NCBI GenBank assembly: GCA_947685225.1
Contig: CANTUV010000024.1
Location: 28,848,001-28,912,000 of the forward strand
Length of the DNA stretch: 64,000 bases
Direction of reading: 5' to 3'
Source: Garcia nutans
Taxonomy: Eukaryota > Streptophyta > Magnoliopsida > Malpighiales > Euphorbiaceae
The notes beneath the pieces are model-generated. The model saw nothing but the letters and a program-made list of their open reading frames with translations, ran no database searches and was not told the DNA's origin. Below, one piece after another: positions 33,028 through 43,255 of this stretch; positions within the stretch are counted from its first letter, which is position 1, and each line of letters starts with the position of its first letter. Made by a program: the position numbers and the translations under genes.

Positions 33028-33177
33028 TAGGTTTGAGATTCTCAACCTAGGTAATATGTTATAAAAAGAATATTTTGAATTAAAAAGTGAGTTTTTGAAA
33101 GAAAATACATGTTTGGGATTGGCAATCTTTGATCTTTAATAAGGTGTGTCTTGTTGTGTTTGCAGTATTAGGTGTTG

Positions 33178-36100
33178 ATGGATCCTCATTTGAGACAGTC
33201 AGTTGAGGGCAGTGAGGAGAGTGTTGCTCCTGATGAGGGAGTTAGAGTTGGGAGTGCTGGGGAGGCACCTGCTTCGGTGTCGGGGAGACCAACTGGTGAG
33301 GAGGTTCCACCAGCTTGGTTTGTGCATATGATGGAGACTTTCAGGCAAGCGCCAGTACAACCAGTGCCACCACCCCCTCAGTCTTTGGTACCAGTAAGGC
33401 ATTATGATAAACTGAGGAAATATGGAGCTGAGGATTTTATTGGTACCACTGATCCAGCTGTGGCAGAACAGTGGCTTGACAGAGTCCAGAGAGTATTTGT
33501 TCAGTTGCAAGCCACCTCAGAGGAAAAGTTTGACTATGCAAGATCTTTGCTACAGAAAGATGCCTACGATTGGTGGAAGACGGTGCCCCATTCTATGGAT
33601 GATCCTCCAACACTGTCTTACACTGATTTCTTGAGAGAATTTGAGTTGAAGTATACTCCAAGGGAGTATAAGGATATGAAGAAGATGGAGTTCTTGAGCT
33701 TGAAGCAAGATAACAAGACTGTTACTGAATATGAGGTTGAGTTTATTAGATTGAGTCAATACGCTGGGGGCATCATTGCTGATGAGATTGATAGATGCCG
33801 ACGATTTCAGGAGGGATTGAGGCCCTCGATCATGTGTTTAGTGGCTGGATCTCGATATCACGATTTCTCCCAGCTAGTGGAAGCAGCTCGAAGTGTGGAG
33901 CGAGCTCAAGTGATTGCAGCTGCTTCAGAGGAAGAGGTCAGAGTGAGAAGGCCTCAGTTTGAGGCAGGGTCTTCTTCAGTGAAGAGGGGTAGAGGAAGCT
34001 TTGTTCCTCGGAATAGTAGGAGCCAGAGACCAGCAGGTAGATCAGTGCAGTTCCAGAGACAAAGATTCAGACCTGCAGCTTCAGTGGCAAGTGCTCCAAC
34101 CCCTATGGTTCAGAGATCCACCTTACCTATTTGCATCCATTGTGGGAGGCCCCATGGTGGTCCATGTTGGAAAGCTGGTGTTGCTGGGGTATGTTTCAGG
34201 TGTGGGTCACCGGATCACTTTGTGAGAGATTGCCCTGAGAGGCAGAGGCAGATGTCAGTTGATTCTGCCGCTTCTCGAGCCAATGTGAGGGGAGGCAGAG
34301 GTGCCAGCCGAGGTGGTAGAGCAGGGTTCAGTTCTAGAGGTGGTGCTGCATCCAGGGAGACTAGACCTGAGGAGGTTGGTTCTTCCCAGAGGATGTATGT
34401 TATGCAGAGACAGCCGGATGCATCGGCGGTCATAGCTGGTACTTTTTCTTTATTTGATACTGCAGTACTTGCTTTGATTGATCCGGGTTCCACCCATTCT
34501 TATATTAGTGCATCTGTATTGCCTGTGTTTGATGTGCATGCTGAGTCCCTAGGATTTGATGTTTTGGTGACAAATCCGATAGGGCATAGTGTGATTGTGA
34601 GTAAAGTGCATCGAGATAGTGCAGTGAGGGTGCAGGGTGAGGAGTTCCTTGGAGATTTGATTGAGATGCCATTTAAGGAATATGATGTGATTTTAGGCAT
34701 GGATTGGCTATCTCGACATGGAGCTGTGGTGGATTGTAAAAAGAAAATTGTTTCTTTGAGAACCGGTGATGGTAGAGAGGTGATAGTATCTAATGAGCAG
34801 GAACAGTTAGCCTCCTTATTTGTTTCAGCTGTTGCAGCCCGGAGGTTGATTAGGAAGGGGTGTGAAGCTTATCTTGCTCATGTGGTAGATACTAGAGTGA
34901 AGGGTTCTCCTATTGATAGCATTGCCACAGTTGCAGAGTTCCCTGATGTTTTTCCTGAGGAGTTGCCAGGATTGCCACCTGAGAGAGAGGTGGAGTTTGG
35001 TATTGAATTGTTGCCGGGTACCACTCCTATCTCCATTACTCCTTACAGAATGGCACCAGCAGAATTGAGGGAGTTGAAAGTGCAATTACAGGAGCTGTTG
35101 GATAAGGGATTCATTCGCCCCAGTGTTTCTCCTTGGGGAGCTCCAGTGCTGTTTGTGAAGAAGAAAGATGGTACCATGAGGTTATGTATCGATTATAGGC
35201 AATTGAACAAAGTGACAATTAAGAATAAATATCCTTTGCCTAGAATCGATGATCTCTTTGATCAATTGAAGGATGCAGCTGTGTTTTCTAAAATTGATCT
35301 GAGATCTGGGTACCATCAGCTGAGAGTCAGAGCTGAAGATGTTCCGAAGACAGCTTTCAGGACCAGGTATGGGCACTATGAATTTTTAGTTATGCCTTTT
35401 GGTCTGACGAATGCACCTGCAGCTTTCATGGATTTGATGAATAGGGTGTTTAGGCCCTATTTGGATCAGTTTGTTGTGGTCTTCATCGATGATATTCTGG
35501 TGTATTCGAGGAATGAAGAGGAACATGATTTGCATCTGCGGATTGTGTTGCAGATTTTGAGAGAGAAGCAACTATTTGCCAAATTGTCGAAGTGTGAGTT
35601 CTGGTTGGATCAGGTAGCTTTTCTCGGACATATTGTTTCAGCAGAAGGCATCAGAGTTGATCCGAGTAAAGTTGAAGCAATTTTGAATTGGAGTCCACCC
35701 AAGTCAGTGACAGAGGTTAGAAGTTTTCTGGGTTTGGCAGGCTATTATCGGCGGTTTGTGAAAGGGTTTTCTTTGATAGCTACTCCACTCACCAGATTGC
35801 TTCGTAAGGGAGTGAGGTTTGTGTGGACAGATCAGTGTCAGGCTAGCTTTGAACAGTTGAGAGATTTGTTGACTCAAGCGCCTGTTCTTACTTTACCTGT
35901 AGAAGGCAAACCATATGTGATCTACAGTGATGCGTCACATAGTGGTTTGGGATGTGTGTTGATGCAGGAAGGGAAAGTTATAGCTTATGCATCTCGACAG
36001 TTGAAACCGCATGAGCTTAACTACCCCACCCATGATTTGGAATTGGCAGCCATTGTGTTTGCATTAAAGATTTGGCGCCATTATCTGTTTGGGGAGAAAT

Positions 36101-37812
36101 GTTTCATTTACACTGATCACAAAAGTTTGAAGTATTTGGGTGTTCAGAAAGAGCTCAACCTTCGGCAGAGGAGATGGTTAGAATTGATAAAAGACTACGA
36201 CTGCTTGATTGATTATCATCCAGGTAAAGCAAATGTGGTTGCTGATGCCTTAAGTCGGAAGTCTTTAGCTGGTTTAACAGTTTACTCGCTCTCGTTGCTT
36301 GTTGAGTTGAGAGCTTTGCGTGCCAGTTTTGTACTTTGTGATGATGGTGCATTATTGGCACAGTTGCAATTGAAGCCTGTTTTGTTGGATCAGATCAAAG
36401 AGGCTCAGTTAGCTGATAAGAAGATTCAGAAGATTGTTTTAGATTGTCAGAGTAGAGAGAGTAGAGATTTTGTTGTGAGGAATGATGGGAGCCTATGGTT
36501 CAAGAACAGATTGTGTGTACCCGATAATGCTGATTTGAAGAGGGTCATTTTGGAAGAGGCACATCAGTCGATGTTTTCTATGCATCCGGGCAACACCAAG
36601 ATGTATCATGATTTGAGACAGCATTATTGGTGGATTGGGTTGAAGAGAGACATTGCTGAATTTGTATCTAAATGTCTCACTTGTCAGAAGGTTAAAGCAG
36701 AGCATCAAGTTCCAACTGGGTTGCTTCAACCGTTGTCAGTGCCAGAATGGAAGTGGGATAGAGTGACCATGGACTTTGTGTCTGGTTTGCCATTGACACA
36801 AAGGAAACATGATGCCATATGGGTGATTGTGGATAGATTGACTAAGACAGCTCATTTCCTTCCGGTTCGGATGGATTACTCTTTGGAGAGGTTAGCTGAG
36901 CTGTATATCCATGAGATTGTGAGATTGCATGGTGTTCCAACTTCTTTAGTGTCTGATCGAGATCCCAGGTTTACTTCGAGATTTTGGAAGAGTTTGCACA
37001 GAGCTTTGGGTTCTCGACTACACTTCAGTACTGCTTTTCATCCACAGACGGATGGACAGTCTGAGAGGGTGATTCAGATCATTGAGGATATGTTGAGAAG
37101 CTGTGTCATCGATTTCTCTGGAAGTTGGGATAGATTCTTACCTCTTGTGGAGTTTGCTTACAATAACAGTCACCAGTCCAGCATCGGAATGGCCCCATTC
37201 GAGGCATTGTATGGCAGACGGTGTAGGACACCTCTTTGTTGGAGTGAACTTGGTGATAGCAAGTTGATTGGGCCTGATTTGATTCAAGAAACTGAAGAGA
37301 AAGTGAAGTTGATTCGAGGCAGATTGAAAGCAGCTTCGGACCGACAGAAGTCTTATGCAGATCTGAAGAGGAGAGACATTCAGTTTGATGTTGGGGATAA
37401 GGTATTTTTGAAAGTATCTCCTTGGAAGAAGATTTTGAGGTTCGGTCGAAAAGGAAAATTGAGTCCTCGTTTCATCGGACCGTATGAAGTGTTAGAAAGA
37501 GTTGGGCCAGTGGCTTATCGGCTTGCTTTGCCACCTGAGTTGGATCGTATTCATAATGTGTTCCATGTATCTATGTTGAGGAGGTACAGGTCAGATCCAT
37601 CTCATGTGTTACCATTTGAATCTATTGAAGTGAGCCCAGACTTGACATTTGAAGAGGAACCAGTTGCTATCTTGGCACGGGAAGTGAAAGAATTGAGGAA
37701 CAAGAGAGTGCCATTAGTGAAAATCCTTTGGAAGAATCATGCAAAAGAAGAAGCAACATGGGAAAGTGAGCAGACTATGCGAGAGCAATATCCTCAATTG
37801 TTTCAGAATTGA
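33178..37812 (+). CDS. Intact chromovirus Gag-Pol polyprotein with chromodomain (1544 aa)
   Basis: I place the start at the first ATG, 33178 (MDPHLRQSVEGSEESVAPDE); the frame is open six bases further up, but only from a GTG. Order: Gag (about 75-300), zinc knuckles CIHCGRPHGGPC (about 320) and CFRCGSPDHFVRDC (about 338), protease with active site LIDPGSTHSYI (about 434), reverse transcriptase with KKDGTMRLCIDYRQLN (about 661) and FIDDILVYS (about 768), RNase H from YSDASHSGLG (about 915) with YTDHKSLKYL (about 977), integrase with the zinc-binding His/Cys pairs (about 1128-1168), catalytic Asp in MDFVSGLP (about 1199), VSDRDPRF (about 1258) and Glu in TDGQSERV (about 1295), a GPY/F module (FIGPYEVLERVGP, about 1431) and a chromodomain (about 1493-1542). 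Protease cuts the product; RT and RNase H make cDNA in cytoplasmic particles; integrase inserts it, and the chromodomain is thought to guide insertion to heterochromatin. All catalytic motifs are present and no stop or frameshift is seen. Confidence 0.95.
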   Translation: MDPHLRQSVEGSEESVAPDEGVRVGSAGEAPASVSGRPTGEEVPPAWFVHMMETFRQAPVQPVPPPPQSLVPVRHYDKLRKYGAEDFIGTTDPAVAEQWLDRVQRVFVQLQATSEEKFDYARSLLQKDAYDWWKTVPHSMDDPPTLSYTDFLREFELKYTPREYKDMKKMEFLSLKQDNKTVTEYEVEFIRLSQYAGGIIADEIDRCRRFQEGLRPSIMCLVAGSRYHDFSQLVEAARSVERAQVIAAASEEEVRVRRPQFEAGSSSVKRGRGSFVPRNSRSQRPAGRSVQFQRQRFRPAASVASAPTPMVQRSTLPICIHCGRPHGGPCWKAGVAGVCFRCGSPDHFVRDCPERQRQMSVDSAASRANVRGGRGASRGGRAGFSSRGGAASRETRPEEVGSSQRMYVMQRQPDASAVIAGTFSLFDTAVLALIDPGSTHSYISASVLPVFDVHAESLGFDVLVTNPIGHSVIVSKVHRDSAVRVQGEEFLGDLIEMPFKEYDVILGMDWLSRHGAVVDCKKKIVSLRTGDGREVIVSNEQEQLASLFVSAVAARRLIRKGCEAYLAHVVDTRVKGSPIDSIATVAEFPDVFPEELPGLPPEREVEFGIELLPGTTPISITPYRMAPAELRELKVQLQELLDKGFIRPSVSPWGAPVLFVKKKDGTMRLCIDYRQLNKVTIKNKYPLPRIDDLFDQLKDAAVFSKIDLRSGYHQLRVRAEDVPKTAFRTRYGHYEFLVMPFGLTNAPAAFMDLMNRVFRPYLDQFVVVFIDDILVYSRNEEEHDLHLRIVLQILREKQLFAKLSKCEFWLDQVAFLGHIVSAEGIRVDPSKVEAILNWSPPKSVTEVRSFLGLAGYYRRFVKGFSLIATPLTRLLRKGVRFVWTDQCQASFEQLRDLLTQAPVLTLPVEGKPYVIYSDASHSGLGCVLMQEGKVIAYASRQLKPHELNYPTHDLELAAIVFALKIWRHYLFGEKCFIYTDHKSLKYLGVQKELNLRQRRWLELIKDYDCLIDYHPGKANVVADALSRKSLAGLTVYSLSLLVELRALRASFVLCDDGALLAQLQLKPVLLDQIKEAQLADKKIQKIVLDCQSRESRDFVVRNDGSLWFKNRLCVPDNADLKRVILEEAHQSMFSMHPGNTKMYHDLRQHYWWIGLKRDIAEFVSKCLTCQKVKAEHQVPTGLLQPLSVPEWKWDRVTMDFVSGLPLTQRKHDAIWVIVDRLTKTAHFLPVRMDYSLERLAELYIHEIVRLHGVPTSLVSDRDPRFTSRFWKSLHRALGSRLHFSTAFHPQTDGQSERVIQIIEDMLRSCVIDFSGSWDRFLPLVEFAYNNSHQSSIGMAPFEALYGRRCRTPLCWSELGDSKLIGPDLIQETEEKVKLIRGRLKAASDRQKSYADLKRRDIQFDVGDKVFLKVSPWKKILRFGRKGKLSPRFIGPYEVLERVGPVAYRLALPPELDRIHNVFHVSMLRRYRSDPSHVLPFESIEVSPDLTFEEEPVAILAREVKELRNKRVPLVKILWKNHAKEEATWESEQTMREQYPQLFQN

Positions 37813-37845
37813 TTTCAGGTAATTTCGAGGACGAAATTTCTTTTT

Positions 37846-37858
37846 AGAGGGGGAGAAT
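37846..37858 (+). other. Polypurine tract of the chromovirus
   Basis: AGAGGGGGAGAAT directly before the 3' LTR. Confidence 0.85.
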
Positions 37859-40399
37859 TGTAATATCCTCATTTATGCTCTAGAAGTTTTGCATGTTGTT
37901 GTTGTTGTTGTTGTTGTTGTGGTTGTATTGTTGGTTTAAATTGAGAAAAGAAAAGTATAAGTGTTTTGGGAAAGAATTTAGGGTTTAGAGACAAGTTTAT
38001 ATGTTGTGTATATTGTGATATATATAACATATACATTGGTCAAAAGAGTTGGTCAAGGTGTTGGTTAGTGGAAGGAGATATTTTGTATGGCATGTGAAAG
38101 TTCATTTATGGGCTCATATAAGACAAAAGGTTAGTGATATGTTTGAGGGCATTTTAGTAATTGCTTGGATGAATTGCATGGTGGAGATTAAAAGAAGGAA
38201 AGAGAGGTTGACTTGTGCATTTTCTTTTCCTTCTCATGTTTGTGCCGGCCATTGAAGAAGACAAAGGCAAAGAGAAGTGTTTTTGATACTTGAATCAAGA
38301 TTGAAGGGAGAATTGAAGAATCAAGTTGAAGAATTGTGGAATTTCTTCACTTTAGGTAAGTTCTCTTTTGGATTATTGCTTGTTTTAAATGATATGTGAA
38401 ATTGATAGATGATCTAAGAGTGTGTTGCTTGATTTTGTTTTAATCAAGTATATTTGATTAGCTTGATCTTGAATTTTATGAATGAATTGATGAAAGAAGT
38501 GAGTTGATTTTTGAAAGATGGAGAAAAATGTTAGTTTTAGGGTTTTGAGGGGATATGTGTTACATGTGATGTTAATGTTTTGGTTGATGTGTTTTAATAA
38601 AGAATATTGTGATAAACATGTAGAATTTGTGTTTAAAACATTGATTCCATTCATTTGAAACATGTTATATGGGGTTTGATGAGTTTGAGTGCAATTAGAG
38701 GAAAGTTGTGCATATTAGGGTTTGGGTTTTGGAAGACACGGCCAAAGGCCATGTGAGACACGGCCAAGTCATATGATTTTGGACGTGTTGGATTAAATTT
38801 TTGGGTGACACAGCCGTGTTCCCAAGCCGTGTGAGCTACTGTGAGTTTTGGTTGAGAGACACAGCCGTGTCCCTAAGCCGTGTTTGCTACTGCCAAAGTT
38901 GAGTTGAGAGACACGGCCACAAGCCTGGCCGTGTCCCTCATGTGTGCTGCCCGTGTCTCTCATATGGGTTAGGTAAGTTTTGTTTTCCTTGACCTAGTTG
39001 CAATGTTTTGGTTCTTCAAAGGTAGGTTGGTTCCTAAACCTAAACTTAAACACTCTAAACATACTTTTAACTATGAATGAGCTAATCAAATGCATATGAA
39101 AGATCCTAAAGCTATGAATCATATAAATTGTTCTTTGCCCTAATTGCATTGTTGAGATTTAAACAAGGTTATGTTATGCATTGTGAAAGGTAATGTGTTT
39201 TATGAGTAATGTACCTTGAAATGTTATATCAAAGATGTGATATCAATGATGCTTTATGCATAATATGAATTGAAATGTGAAATGTGATACAAAGCCATTG
39301 TTATTGGCTATGATGATGATATTGAGAGAAAGAAGGCATGTATGCCTAAATGTTGATGATAATTGGAAATGGAAATGATAATTGAATAATAAATGAATTG
39401 TGTGGCTAATGTGTTATTCCATTTTCAGAGTTGGTTGTTGGTGGCATGCCTAATAAGTGTAACAATCTCTTGAAGTTAGGTTGGATTGAATCCTTGAAGC
39501 CTAATTGAGATGTTACCACCCTTGAAGCTAGGTTGGGTTAGTTCTTGAAGCCAAGTTGGGTAGAAGCTTAGCATGCTTTGCTCCCCTTGAAGCTTGGTTG
39601 AACTTAATCCTTGAAGCCTAGTTGGGTCTATGATATTGATATTGATAAATGTGATGATAGAACCAAAACATTAACTCTGAAAATTGAATGGCATATTAGT
39701 GTGTCTTGGGCCCATGCTTGTCTATGGTTAATGTGAGTCATGAATGATGTTTGTTTTGCTTTGTATTGATGATTAAATGAATACTAATGAGGTATATGAA
39801 AAGATAATAAAATGTGATATGTAATGTGAAAGTATATTGTTAATTTTGCATATATGATGTTACATATATATTATGGTTTGAGAAATGACATTGCATTGCA
39901 TGAAGTCATATCATTAGCATGATTATCTTACTAAGCCCTTGGCTTAGCGCGATAGTGTTTAATCGCGCAGGTGATAGAACTGTTAGAATCGAACCCGAGA
40001 GCTCTTCGAGACCGAGTGAGGGTAGACATTGAAGAGTTGATTTTGGAGACTTAAAGATCAAAGGAGATTTGCCAATCATGTATAACTCTTTTTATATTTT
40101 GTAAAGTATTGATTAAAGGTACATATATGTATATTTGTAAATATGGAATTAAGTGTTTTCAAATATGTAAATATTTTATGACTTCCGCTGTGAAATAACT
40201 ATATGTATGTATATATATATCTAATGTGTTTTATTTTAAAAGTAAATGATCTACTTTTCTATATTATATAATGATAATAGTATTGTATCTATTTAAATGT
40301 TTTGAATGTTGAAGAAAACCGTAGCATCCCTATGTTTGGTGCACTTATGCTACATGGCTGTAGTTGTAGTGTGTGTGCATTGGATGTGGGGGTGTTACA
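37859..40399 (+). repeat. 3' LTR of the chromovirus (2541 bp)
   Basis: Same length as the 5' LTR, with the two substitutions noted. Hairpin at 38910-38935. Confidence 0.95.
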
Positions 40400-41737
40400 A
40401 ACCAAGCATTTAACTTAAATAAATTAAAGCATATAGAATAAATCAAAGCATAATCAAATATAGAATTGAATAAAGCAAATAAAATTCTAAATTATGGCTA
40501 CTGTGAGTTTTTAAAGAATCAAAATAGATTAATGTTTTATGTTTTAAAAGGTTGATAAAGCTCTTTGATTAACTAAATTAATATTTGAATGGTGAAATCA
40601 TGAAACTAGGGTTTGGACACTTTAAAACATTTTTGATTTGTGGTTTATGGCTATTCATTGAATTATGGTTTCAAGCTTACTGTGTAAAATTAAAGTATTT
40701 GTGTTTATATGATTTTTTAAAGTTTTAAAGGGTTAAGGTTTAGAAAAAAATTAGAGTTTAAGGTTTTAAAGGAGTTAGAGTTTACTATTTTAGGTTTAGA
40801 AGTTGAATTTGGGTTTAGTGTTTTAGAATTTAGGATTTCGGTGATGCATGATTTTTAGGATTTGGAAAAAGCAATTGAAGATTTTATGGAATTTTATGAA
40901 AGTAAACCAATGATTTAAAGTTTATAAAGTAAAAAAGATATTTTTAAAGCTTTTGGGAAAGTAACAGAACACAATTTTGAGTTTTAAACATTTGGAAAAC
41001 AAATTTTGGTTTTGGAGTTTTAAAGAAATAAATCTAATAACTTTAAGCATTTAGAAAATAAAGCCACGATTTAAGAATTTAAATCCTTAGAAAAAAGTAA
41101 ATTGAGGTCCTAAAATCTTTGAATTAAAAGAAATCAAAGGGTGATTATGCTACTGTGTAAAATATAAAGAAATTAGAATTTCATACCTTATTTTGTAAGT
41201 TGCACCAAAATTGCTTCTTGGATGAACAAGCTCCAAAGACCAGCCTTTTTGCCTTTGTGATTCCTTAAATCGTGTTTTTGCTACTTTAAAAATCAATTGA
41301 ATTCAAGCTTTTCCTTCACGGATTTGGATTTTCCTCCTACTGTCCAATTTTTGTCCCTTTCGGCCTCCTCATTTTTTGTGTTGTTTAATCTATATTTATA
41401 GAATTTTTATACCATTCATTCCTAATTATTCACGGCATCTTTATTGAATAAGAAAAGGAAACCAAAACCTAATTGTATTAGGTTTCAAAAAATTTGCGTC
41501 GAAAAAATTTCGCTAGCAAAAAAAAAACTGCTGCGAAAAAACTGCGCTTGCGAAAAAATCAGCCGCAGCTGGCTGCTGCAGCGCACGCGGAATGGGCCCG
41601 TTTACCATTTTTATTTTTATTAAAAATTATAAATAATAAATACTAAAATAAATATTATTTAATTAAAATACCACTAAAATTATTTTGGATTATATAAAAA
41701 ATATCGGACCAGATTGGGTCAAAAATTAAGGTCTATA
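40400..41737 (-). repeat. 5' LTR of copy D, second part
   Basis: Continues from the AACCA duplication (AACCAAGCATTTAACTTAAA), through TTTAGGGTTT-like sequence and the GC-rich block (41505-41600), to AAAATTAAGGTCTATA (41737). Confidence 0.85.
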
Positions 41738-42275
41738 GTCTCACAAGTAAAAATCAATTTTTTGATCCTTAGTTCTGTATTTTAATGTGGTATTTATAGG
41801 AAAAATAATAAACTTACATCTAATTGTCTAAGAAAATTAAAATTATTTAGGAAAAAAAATCAAAACCAAATAGAATTCGGTTTTGAAAAAAAAACTGTGT
41901 TGGAAAAAATTACGCTTGCGAAGAAATTCTTGCGGGCAAAAACTGCGGGAGCTGGCGGGCCATTGCTGGGCAGCCAGCCAATTCACCACAGGAATTTCTT
42001 GAGGCGAATTGGCCTAAGGAAATACTGCGGCGAATTGGCCCAAGCCAATTCACTTTGAGCGATGAAATTTTTAGTCGCCGATTTTTTCGTCGCAGATTTT
42101 TATTTATTATTTTATATATATATTTTTTAACTTTATTAATATTACCTTTTTATTTTCATTAAAAATTATAAATAATAAATATTAAAATAAATATTATTTA
42201 ATTAAAATACCACAAAATTATTTTGGACTATATAAAAAATATTGGACATACTAGGTTAAAAATTAGGGGTTTACA
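41738..42275 (-). repeat. LTR remnant E (outer part of the 5' LTR of copy Z/E)
   Basis: Resembles 9010-9310 (AAGTAAAAATCAATTTT, GTGGTATTTATAGG, TGTGTTGGAAAAAATTA, GAGCTGGCGGGCC) and then runs to the LTR end AATTAGGGGTTTACA. It is followed by the ACTGG duplication. Confidence 0.8.
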
Positions 42276-43255
42276 ACTGGATTTTGGGTGCTCGACTCAA
42301 AATTGGATTTTGGGTGCTCGACCCAATGCTGGATTTGGGTTCTCAACCAGAAACTGGATTTGATTGACCTTTTATCAGTTGAAAATTCTTGCTAACTAGT
42401 TGTTCCATTCTTTAATGGATTATGGTTCTTTTACTAAAAAAAGGATCTTTATCCATTGGACATCAGGTCTTTACCCTTAAAACTTGGATCTTTATCTATT
42501 GAAAATTTAGTCTTTACCCTTAAAATATGGATCTTTATCCATTGGAGATCGAGTCTTCACCTTTAAAACATGAATCTTTATCCATTAGAGATCAGATCTT
42601 TACCCTTAAAATATGGATCTTTATCCATTGGAGATCGGGTCTTTGCCCTTCAAAATGGATCTTCATCCTCTGGATGTCGGGCCTTCACTATTTAAAATGA
42701 ATCTTCATCCTTAGCATTGGGTCTTCGCCCTTTAAAATGGATCTTCATCCTTTGGGCTTTGGGTCTTCACCCTTTAAATTGGATCCTTATCCTTTGGACG
42801 GGTCTTCACCCTTTAAAATGGATCTTCATCCTTAGCATCGGGTCTTTACCCTTTAAAATGGATCTTCATCTTTGGAGATTAGGTATTCACCTTTTAAAAT
42901 GGATCTTTATCCTTTGGAGTTTGGGTCTTCACCCTTTAAATTAGATCTTTATCCTTTGAACATTGGGTCTTCTCCCTTTAAATTGGGTCTTCATCCTTTG
43001 GACTTTGGGTCTTCATCCTTTAAATTAGATCTTCATCCTTTGGTCTTTGGGTCTTCACCCTTCAAAATGGATCTTCATCCTTGGAGATCGGGTCTTCACA
43101 CTTTAAATTGGATCTTTATCCTTTGGACTTCGGGTATTCACCCTTTAAATTGGATCTTCATCCTCTGGACTTCAAGCCTTCACCCTTTAAGTTGGATCTT
43201 CATCCTTTGGACTTGGGTCTTCACCCTTTAAATTGGATCTTCATCCTTTTGGACA
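42276..43255 (-). repeat. Minisatellites of copy O, continued (GGGTGCTCGACCC, then GGATCTTCATCC/GGGTCTTCACCC)
   Basis: 42276-42360 continues the array broken at 7291. 42425-43255 is a long array of the ~42-bp double unit (GGATCTTCATCCTTTGGA and GGGTCTTCACCCTTTAAA halves), with a sub-block using CTTT in place of CTTC (42450-42640). Frames across it give repetitive peptides and are not genes. Confidence 0.9.

Larger units (their letters stand above)
30467..40399 (+). mobile_element. Complete Ty3/gypsy chromovirus (Tekay/Del-like), 9933 bp
   Basis: Two 2541-bp LTRs, a PBS, one intact gag-pol gene with a C-terminal chromodomain and a PPT, flanked by a perfect AACCA duplication (30462-30466 and 40400-40404). 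The interrupted LTR of copy D is contiguous across the site and matches copy D's other LTR there. Comparing the LTRs by eye I found two differences (T31142/G38534 and G31471/A38863), so the insertion is recent. Long LTRs, a single large frame and the chromodomain type suggest the Tekay (Del) clade; that clade call rests on recall of the group's layout. It appears capable of autonomous movement. Confidence 0.95.
24041..41737 (-). mobile_element. Copy D: gag-only family element, gag and leader deleted, carrying two later insertions
   Basis: The left LTR (24041-26124), PPT and minisatellite 1 (26213-26750, continuing 29703-29990) run directly into a 5'-truncated LTR (29981-30466 plus 40400-41737). 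The two LTR parts match closely over long blocks (24316-24460 versus 30060-30230; 24720-24840 versus 40400-40510), so they belong to one element. PBS, leader, gag and about 230 bp of LTR are missing at the 29981 junction. The flanks GGCCG (left) and GTCTC (right) do not match, so the right side was also rearranged. Confidence 0.7.
7292..42275 (-). mobile_element. Composite insertion (copy Z/E) flanked by ACTGG target duplication, filled with nested elements
   Basis: The left border is a minus-oriented LTR end (TGCGAGCGGAGATTT, from 7292). The right border is a minus-oriented LTR end (GGGGTTTACA, to 42275). ACTGG stands directly outside both (7287-7291 and 42276-42280), and the minisatellite outside is continuous if the insertion is removed. 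Both LTRs of this element are cut on their inner sides. Copies A, B, C and D, a solo LTR and a chromovirus lie between. Its own gag and PBS are not recognisable and were probably deleted. Confidence 0.7.
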
